Source: Triglochin maritima (Eukaryota; Streptophyta; Magnoliopsida; Alismatales; Juncaginaceae). Taken from it: DNA of 64,000 bases. Where the stretch lies: positions 40,561,254 to 40,625,253 of the forward strand of contig OY821781.1 in assembly GCA_963682175.1 (NCBI GenBank), written 5' to 3'. Under the pieces are notes generated by a model that saw nothing but the letters and a program-made list of their open reading frames with translations, had not been told where the DNA came from and ran no database searches. This document shows positions 57,601 through 64,000 of the stretch, in pieces (position 1 is the stretch's first letter; every line of letters begins with the position of its first letter). The translations under genes and the position numbers were made by a program.

Positions 57601-58800
57601 CATCTCCTATGGAGGAGATAAAGTATAAAGAAAGGTTGGTGGCAAAATGATATGCTCAGAAGGAAGGGGTCGATTACAACGAAATCTTCTCACCCGTTGT
57701 AAAGCATACCTCTATTAGAGTGTTATTAGCTATGGTAGCTATGGAAAACAAGGAGTTAGAGCAGATGGACGTGAAGACAGCTTTTCTTCACAAGCACATA
57801 GAGGAAGAGATCTATATGAGGCAGCCGGATGGGTTCATCGCACGAGGCAAGGAAGGACAAGTATACAAGCTGAAGAAGTCCCTCTATGGACTTAAGCAAT
57901 CGCCGAGGCAGTGGTACAAAAGGTTCGATTTATTTATGATCAATAATGGTTTTGTACGTTGCGATTATGATAGTTGTGTATACTTGTGGAGTCTTGGAGA
58001 CGGCACACACGTGTTCTTGCTATTGTATGTGGATGACATGTTGATCGCGGCTAAGGAGATGAAGCATATAGATGATCTCAAACTGAAGCTTCACGGGGAG
58101 TTTGAGATGAAAGACCTCGGGAGTGCAAAGAAGATTCTCGGTATGGAAATCTCCAAGGATACCGAGAGAGGTGAAATTCTGCTCACGCAAAGGAATTATA
58201 TCCGGAAGATACTCGAGAGGTATAATCTCGAGAACGCCAAGCACGTGGCCACACCTATTAGTGCTCACTTCAAGCTCTCGTTGAAGTGCAGCCCCTATAC
58301 TGAAAAGGAAAGGAGAGATATGGAGAAAGTTTCATATGCTAGTGCAGTTGGATCTGTTATGTATGCTATGATCTGCACTAGGCCAGACATTTCATACGCA
58401 GTTAGCCTCGTAATTCGTTATATGGCTAACCCAAGAAAAGAGCATTGGGAATCGTTGAAGTGGCTAATGAGGTACCTGAAGGGAACCATGGATGTTAGCT
58501 TGAAGTTCACAAAAGATGGAGCACAAAGGCAGGTAGAGGGGTACGTTGATTCAGATTATGCTGGAGATCTGGATAAACGGAGGTCCACAACAGGGTACGT
58601 GTTCACTTTGGTGGAGGTCCAGTGAGTTGGAGACCGGTTCTCCAACATACTACCGCGTTGTCTACAACGGAAGCGGAGTACATGGCTGTTGTCGATGCCG
58701 GGAAATAAGATATATGGTTGAAGGGTTTGGTTAGCTCTTTGGGGATGGAACACGAAGTGACCAAATTGCATTGCGATAGTCAAAGTGCAATTTATCTAGC
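54616..58800 (+). pseudogene. Copia gag-pol pseudogene
   Basis: ATG at 54616. Gag reads NFRVEKFTGKGNFSTW...KNLSNKLNLKRQLYMLRM...LPDSYENL with stops at 54778 and 54805 and a frameshift near 55300. The zinc knuckle CFFYKKVGHMKRDC has Tyr for the second Cys. Protease WILDTGTSFHMC (55480) is interrupted by the MITE. Then the pre-integrase motif LWHMRLGHMSEKG, a stop at 56406, and the integrase core, where the second catalytic Asp is Asn (LRTNNGGEY, about 56700). RT follows (57411 on) with a stop near 57648, YVDDM at 58027 and an intact palm, then RNase H (YVDSDYAGD), a frameshift near 58610 and a stop near 58705. Defective at many steps. Confidence 0.9.
55577..56019. mobile_element. hAT-type MITE in copia protease
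   Basis: 443 bp with an 8-bp TSD GCAACGAT (55569-55576, 56020-56027). TIRs: left TAGACTTGTCAATTGGGTCG, right complement CAGACCTGTCAATTTTGGAC. AT-rich core and subterminal CGTGTCGTGT repeats on both sides. No coding capacity. Excising it with one TSD copy rejoins the protease reading frame. Confidence 0.92.
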
Positions 58801-59549
58801 TGATGCATTGCATACATTGCATCATATGTCTTTCATTTAGATTGATTTTATATCAATAAATGCTACTAAGGTATGTGTTTAGTCTTATTTACAGAATACA
58901 GGGACCTGAATGCAAATTACCCATATCCCGAGCATAAATGCATGCAAGAGACTCATTTCTGTCATAAAGACCAAGTTCAAGATTATCGGGATTCAAATGG
59001 AAGTCCATCCAAGCATAAAAGCATTCAAGGACCTAATTACAAAAAAACCAAGGACTTGTGCACAAAAGTAGTCAGGGACTTAATTGCAAAACGCCGAGGA
59101 CCCGACTGCAATTTACAAGTACCAAAATATTATTTTGGAGAAGTTCTAAAGAAAAATCAATTTGGATCTCCAAATATATAAAGAATTAATTCGGAGCTCA
59201 AAAGAAAGGAAAGTAATCATCTGGATACGCATAGGACATTGAAATCATACCATAAGCACACAGGAAAAATCCGGATCGATTCTGAGCAAAAAAGGTGGCG
59301 ATTCCGCCGCACCTCATGTACAAATTGCGGCGATTTAGCCGCACAAAAGCTATCCGTGCGCTCAAATTTTTACCAATGCTGTATTGACGCGTGTACTTGT
59401 CGTTTATATATTGGGATCCCTTGTATCGGCTATAAATAACCCCGAAACGATGTTGTAAAGGATGTTGATTTTTATTCCATAATTTAGTAATAAAGTTTTG
59501 TTGTTTTATTTTGTGTTTTTAGTTTTCTTTTGTAATCTCTCTAGGACCC
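58801..59549 (+). repeat. Truncated LTR of RT-less element family
   Basis: Starts TGATGCATTGC like 42094 and 59550, has a TATA box at 59431 and paired GGCG...CGCC motifs (about 59306-59345). It breaks off at CTAGGACCC, exactly where a second, less diverged LTR of the same family begins. It is thus the left part of an older LTR hit by a younger relative. Confidence 0.88.
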
Positions 59550-60753
59550 TGATGCATTGCATACATTGCATCATATGTCTTTCATTTAGATTACTTTTGC
59601 ATCAATAAATGCTACTAAGGTATGTGTTTAGTCTTATTTACAGAATACAGGGACCTGAATGCAAATTACCCACATCCCGAGCATAAACGCGTACAAAAGA
59701 CTCATTTCTATCATAAAGACCAAGTTCAAGTTTATCGGGTTTCAAATGGAAATGTATCCAAGCATAAAAGCATTCAAGTCCTAATTACGAAAAGAACAAG
59801 GACTTAAGCACAAAAGTAGCCGGGGACTTAATTGCAAAATGCCAAGGACCTAATTGCAAAATAAAAGGACCAAGTTATTGTGTGGAGAAAGTCAAGAGAA
59901 AAATCAAATATAAATCTCCAACAATGTAAGGAATTAATCCGGAGCTCAAAAGAATGGAAACAAATCATCCAGACGCGCAAATAAAGATCAAATCATACCA
60001 TAAACACACAGGAAAAATCCGGGTCGATTCTGAGCCAAAAAGGTGGCGATTCCGCCGCACCTCAAGAGTAAATTGCGGCGAATCCGCCGCACCAAATTAG
60101 ATTCATGCTCTAAAAATTTTACCGGTTGCGTGTTGACGCGTGTACTTTCTTATTTCATGCTTAGGTCCCTTGTATCGGCTATAAATAGCCCCGAGAACGA
60201 TGTTGTGAGGAGTTCTTCCTTTTGTTCCACAATTTAGCAATAAAATTCTGTTTCTTTTATTTTATGTTTTTAATTTTCTTTTCTTAGTTTCTCTAGGACC
60301 CCTTCTCCCTCCCTCCATCTATGAGTTTCTAACTCTTTCCAAAGGGTGGGGGTGACGGATTTAGGGTGATGAGAAGAGAAGATGTTATTATTTTAATTTC
60401 GTATTAGTATGTTTTGATTACTTGAGTTTATGTTAAATCATTTATCATGTAATGCTTTATAACTAATATGATTTATTATAAGTTTCAGAATTCTCTAATC
60501 TAAACCCGATATCTAAACCTCCACCCAACGGAATTCACCATCTTTGTTCTTGTTTTAGTTTTATTTGTTCATGTTTCATGCTTTAGGAAATTAAAAATTA
60601 AAAATCTCAAAAACCAATTTATTTCTTCTCTCCTTCTTCCCCTTAATCGAAAATCACACAAATAACAAGATCTCTCCCTCCTTGTGTTCGACCCGTATTT
60701 GCCACGTCTCCATTGACGCCGTGCACTTGCGGTATAAATTTAAATCTTCATCA
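59550..60753 (+). repeat. 5' LTR of RT-less element 2
   Basis: 1204 bp, TGATG...CATCA ends. Close to the solo LTR at 42094. TATA box at 60180-60187. Paired palindromic motifs GGCGATTCCGCC and GCGGCGAATCCGCC at about 60045-60092. Confidence 0.9.
60180..60187 (+). promoter_or_regulatory. TATA box of RT-less element 2
   Basis: TATAAATA, about 90-135 bp downstream of the paired GGCG/CGCC motifs; the predicted promoter of the element's RNA. Confidence 0.6.
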
Positions 60754-60759
60754 AGTTTT

Positions 60760-60777
60760 TGGCGCCGTTGCCGGGGA
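60760..60777 (+). other. Primer-binding site (tRNA-Asp type)
   Basis: TGGCGCCGTTGCCGGGGA, seven bases from the LTR end, the PBS typical of Athila-like plant elements and complementary to tRNA-Asp. Confidence 0.9.
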
Positions 60778-62039
60778 GGCGACGCAGATTTTTGTTGTTT
60801 TTGTGTTTTCGATTTTATCCTGTTTATCTTGTGCGCAATCTAAGTATTTGGATTTGTGTTTCAGGGGACAACAGAGTGCGCGGAGAAATCCGGGCACATT
60901 TGGAGCTAAACGAGCGGCGAAATCGCCGCACCTGAAGAACAACTTGCGGCGAATTCGCCGCACCAGTAAGGTTTCTGGGCGTCATTTTTTTCTGGGGTCG
61001 TCTACATCGTGGATTGGTCGCATTGAGCTACTGGAAATTCCGAGAGCAGGCGGCGAACCTGTCTGAGCATTGCGGAGGTAACTTTTCTTGCCTTTCTCGT
61101 ATAATCTGAATTTTCGAAAAGTTTCCTTTCGTAGAATTGCACGTGTTAGGGTCAAAAATTCCATAATTAGCAATAACTCAACTCTGACCTAAAAGTTGGC
61201 AAAATTAGAAAGACCTTAGTGCATGCATCATATAATGTTTTGTTTGCATTATTCTTGCTAAATTATTGCAAATTATTTTTGTTGAAGAGTGCTGGAGACA
61301 AGGTACGTATCGCGGTTTTTAACGACTGCATTTAAGCATATAATTTAATTTGCATACAACCTTGCAATTGCCCCCATTAAAAAGACCATTGTTTGACTAT
61401 CTTTGTTAGATCTAAGTTAAACTATCTTAAGGGCAACTCCATAGGAAAAGATACGGTAGGGATTTCATCACCCTTCCGTGGCCCACAAATCACAATCCTC
61501 AAGTGTCACCCAAGCCTAAAATTAAAATCAATTAGACATTGACCCCTAAGGACTCGGACTCAATTAAGGAGGAGATTGGTTTGACTTGCTATGACCTGAA
61601 GCTAATTGAATTCAATTTGGTGTCTAGAAAGTGTTTTTGTGTTGACGAAAGTCTTCCAAGCGACGTGGTTGTCTAATTGGCACCGACTCTGTCGGAAGCG
61701 CCCCCACTAGCTATACACTAACTGGCCAACTTGGTTTGATTGGTGAGGGAGGTGAATCAAGCAAATCAATTCGACTCAACCAGTTAGGAGTCGTCTAGAT
61801 CTAAGCGACACTAGGTCTAGGATTGTTTGAACCGTGCTTTCTTAGGAAACCTCTGACCGACCCTCTTTTCTATCTTTAGAGTTAAGTTTCCCTTCTCTTC
61901 TGAGTCATCTTCTTCTCACCTACTTATACGTTCTAGTCTCCTCCCCTTTACATTCTCTATTAGCATTTTAGGGTCGAGTCGAGAACTTGTGCTTGCTTAG
62001 CCTCATAAGGGTAAGAGTACTTGACTCAAGAGTGTTGTG
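60778..62039 (+). other. Leader of RT-less element 2
   Basis: Non-coding leader. Contains the pair GCGGCGAAATCGCCGC (60914-60929) and GCGGCGAATTCGCCGC (60946-60961, a perfect 16-bp palindrome), sister motifs of those in the LTR. Otherwise no ORF or repeat recognised. Confidence 0.6.
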
Positions 62040-63512
62040 ATGGATGGTTACATGAGCAACCATTCATATCATTGTTGGGACCAGGACAATGCTTCCTGGT
62101 ATTCTAAAACCATGCAACATGGGGTGGCTCAGACCAACACCCCATATGGGTGGGACAATCCTAATTGTATGACTGAGCAATCTTCATATTGGGGTAACAT
62201 GAGAGAGGAACCGACTGCTCGACCACAATCTAGTTATGTCGGATCATATGCTGGTCAACAAACTGAGAATTTACAACAAGCTTTTGCCTCCTTCATGCGT
62301 AGGACAGACAACATGAGTGCACCGGTGGCTCCAGTAGCCGTACCGTGCGACTGTTGTGGGTTGAGTGGTCATGTTATCAGGGAATGCCCTTATGTTCCCC
62401 CAGAGCCTGAGTATGAGCATACTTTTTCCCAAGACGCTCAAAATGACTATTACGCATCCGCGTACAACCCGAGAGTGATGGATTCGTGGAGAAACAATTC
62501 CTATCCAAATTCTTATACTTCATTTTCACCTCAGTATCCTCCTCCCGAATACCCAGAATTCTACCAACTCCCCACGTCAAATCATTATTCTCAGCCCATC
62601 AACACCCAATCCCATAATTTCACAAGCTCAAACTTGGACCTCATAGTTGACCACGTACCTAATTCCTTGGAACAAACTTTCCTTACGTACATGGAATCCA
62701 CTCAACGATCCGTACAAAATATAACATCGCATTTGAGTCAAATGATACAACAATTAGGTGAACGTAAGGAGAGTAACTTTTCGTGTCAACATGAGAATCC
62801 ACCTTTTGATATCGAACCACCACCACATCCACAAATTCAAAGCACAATCTGTCAAAGCCAAACTCCTAGTCAGTCTGAAGGACTTGGGGTTTCAATTCAC
62901 GATCACTTAGTGGAGGATTCGATACACATTGACCAATTTCATCATGAGTCGGCCCAGGATTGTGCCTTATCTTCGTTCCCCGTGGCCCTTGAGCCACATG
63001 ATCTTCATGTTGTGCCTCTTAAGGACTCACTTTTGGTGGAGCAAGAGCTCCCTAGCACCCTCAATTTCAAACAACCTGATGAGAGTTTGCCTCTCACTAT
63101 CGTTCCTGATCATCTTGGAAATGATGGAACATCAAACGACTACAGTGCTCATGAGGGTATTAGGAGTTCCTTGGAGGATACATTGGGTATGAGACCCATT
63201 TTATGTTTACCTGTTGAGTCGGACTTGCCTAACGAGGCTCCTGACCTCGCTCCGACGCACCAGCCAGTTGGTTGGAGAGTTTGGATTGACGATCATAACT
63301 TCAGCACCGTAACGGGAGAAACTCTTCTTCCGTTGCCCCCTATTTCCCAAACTCTCGAGAGGTTCAAGCTCTTTCAGTTTGATCCTTTGTATGAGACGCC
63401 TTTGCGTCCAATTCATGAACCTCTCATTTCTTCTTGTGCTCTTTGTGAAGGGGGCCCACGCATGAATATTCTGGCCCCACGTGGTGTCATGTTCCCTTTT
63501 GAGGTCTTTTGA
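62040..63512 (+). CDS. Zinc-knuckle Gag-like protein of RT-less element 2
   Basis: 490 aa from the ATG at 62040 (an in-frame GTG lies one codon upstream). It has a Ser/Gln/Tyr-rich N-terminus, one CX2CX4HX4C knuckle at residues 103-116 (CDCCGLSGHVIREC), an aromatic/proline-rich stretch, a helical segment LEQTFLTYMESTQRS...LSQMIQQLGE (about 215-245), an acidic region, and a C-terminal domain VGWRVWIDDH...LLPLPPISQTLERFKLFQFD. The helix and tail match those of the 24-3014 ORF in order and wording. It lacks that protein's Gag core and protease. Probably an RNA-binding Gag derivative; function unproven. Uninterrupted. Confidence 0.8.
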   Translation: MDGYMSNHSYHCWDQDNASWYSKTMQHGVAQTNTPYGWDNPNCMTEQSSYWGNMREEPTARPQSSYVGSYAGQQTENLQQAFASFMRRTDNMSAPVAPVAVPCDCCGLSGHVIRECPYVPPEPEYEHTFSQDAQNDYYASAYNPRVMDSWRNNSYPNSYTSFSPQYPPPEYPEFYQLPTSNHYSQPINTQSHNFTSSNLDLIVDHVPNSLEQTFLTYMESTQRSVQNITSHLSQMIQQLGERKESNFSCQHENPPFDIEPPPHPQIQSTICQSQTPSQSEGLGVSIHDHLVEDSIHIDQFHHESAQDCALSSFPVALEPHDLHVVPLKDSLLVEQELPSTLNFKQPDESLPLTIVPDHLGNDGTSNDYSAHEGIRSSLEDTLGMRPILCLPVESDLPNEAPDLAPTHQPVGWRVWIDDHNFSTVTGETLLPLPPISQTLERFKLFQFDPLYETPLRPIHEPLISSCALCEGGPRMNILAPRGVMFPFEVF

Positions 63513-64000
63513 CAAATGAAGATGGGAACTTATGTTTGTACATAGTTATATTTGTATAACAATAAGTTAAAAAAAAAAAATTGTTTTTATCCCTTCTTTA
63601 GCATCTCACAGGTTTTTGAGGGAATTCGGGTTTTTGTCCATCAACAGAGCCATGAACTTTCCTTTGTACTTCACGTTGGTGAGATCTTTCCTTTTTCATG
63701 CATAAATCCATGTAGTATCTTGCTCGCATACATTGAGGACAATGCATGATTTAGGTGTGGGAGGGTGTTTATATATGTACATATTTATCTATTTGATTTT
63801 CTGTTCTGCGTTATTTTTAAAATAAAATAAAAAATTCAATATTCTATGACATAGCTTAAGATTGAACTGCCAAAACCCGTGTACAAATTGCATTAAGTTT
63901 TTGTTCCTTATTATATAGTTCTGCTTGTAGAAATTATGACATAAATCTAAGTTCCAAAGAAATAACCCATGACCCTTGTAAGACATGTATGCACTTAAAT
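63513..64000 (+). other. 3' spacer of RT-less element 2
   Basis: An A-run, then the block at about 63590-63770 matching 3200-3376 (GTTGGTGAGATCTTTCC, GAGGACAATGCATGA, GGTGTGGGAGGG). Short frames end at the same TGA in both copies, but base changes show no third-position bias, so it is likely untranslated. Confidence 0.6.

Larger units (their letters stand above)
53602..58800 (+). mobile_element. Tork-like Ty1/copia element, 3' end cut off
   Basis: 5' LTR, PBS, gag, protease, integrase, RT and partial RNase H in copia order. Gag-pol carries many breaks, and a hAT MITE sits in the protease. Ends at 58800, where an unrelated LTR begins inside the RNase H motif (CDSQSAIYLA). Confidence 0.9.
59550..64000 (+). 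mobile_element. RT-less Athila-like element 2 (5' part)
   Basis: 5' LTR, tRNA-Asp type PBS, a 1.26-kb leader, one ORF with a zinc knuckle, and the conserved 3' block. It leaves the window on the right. No protease or RT in the visible 4.4 kb. Inserted into an LTR of its own family. The expected TSD (GACCC at 59545-59549) cannot be checked. Confidence 0.85.

Noticed and set aside
1..64000. tRNA, rRNA or organellar insertions.
   Set aside because: Only the PBS complements of tRNA 3' ends were found; no cloverleaf-compatible sequence or rRNA signature was seen by eye. A tRNAscan and rRNA model search would settle this.

Overview
The window is repeat-rich nuclear DNA of a flowering plant, probably a eudicot, though the species cannot be named from it. 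The evidence is plant-type Ty3 (Tekay/Del chromovirus and Athila-like) and Ty1/copia LTR retrotransposons, a MULE carrying a plant mobile domain, a hAT MITE, and exons of a plant-type Hsp110 chaperone gene separated by GT-AG introns. No tRNA, rRNA or intact host gene was found. The only intact long host-independent reading frames are retroelement proteins.

Layout. 1-6013 is the 3' part of an RT-less Athila-like element (Gag-protease ORF, spacer, 3' LTR). It abuts a Tekay-type LTR piece (6014-7879). From 7880 to 47521 runs a chain of broken Hsp110-like gene copies, repeatedly opened by retroelements. The insertions are: a decayed minus-strand Tekay element (8337-23459) whose 3' LTR holds a tandem copia-like RT-less element (9801-16327); a solo LTR with TSD AATAC (23796-26350); a minus-strand Tekay scrap (about 27388-27821); a young full-length Tekay element with TSD GTATG and two 2205-bp LTRs (27894-36879); and a decayed plus-strand Tekay element (39103-46832), itself split by a 1200-bp solo LTR with TSD GTTCA (42094-43293). 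Exons can be read between the insertions up to a terminal stop at 47519-47521.

From 47838 to 52172 lies a MULE with terminal inverted repeats of about 325 bp. Its minus-strand coding relic places a plant mobile domain directly upstream of a MuDR-type transposase. After unassigned DNA and another Hsp110-like exon (about 53109-53391) comes a Tork-like copia element (53602 to 58800). A 443-bp hAT MITE with an 8-bp TSD interrupts its protease, and its RNase H end is cut by an LTR (58801-59549). That LTR is in turn cut by a second RT-less element of the same LTR family (59550 to beyond the window end), which encodes a 490-aa zinc-knuckle protein.

The most unusual signal is a dense array of the palindrome CGGTCGACCG and its variants. 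It occurs inside the LTRs of three otherwise unrelated element types (Tekay, copia-like RT-less, Tork-like copia). In the Tekay LTRs the array sits between conserved splice-donor-like and acceptor-like sites. The two RT-less Athila-like LTRs have their own paired palindromes just upstream of the TATA box, and the MULE TIRs have hairpins with 12-bp or longer stems and 3-nt loops. All alignments were made by eye; coordinates given as 'about' are uncertain by tens of bases.
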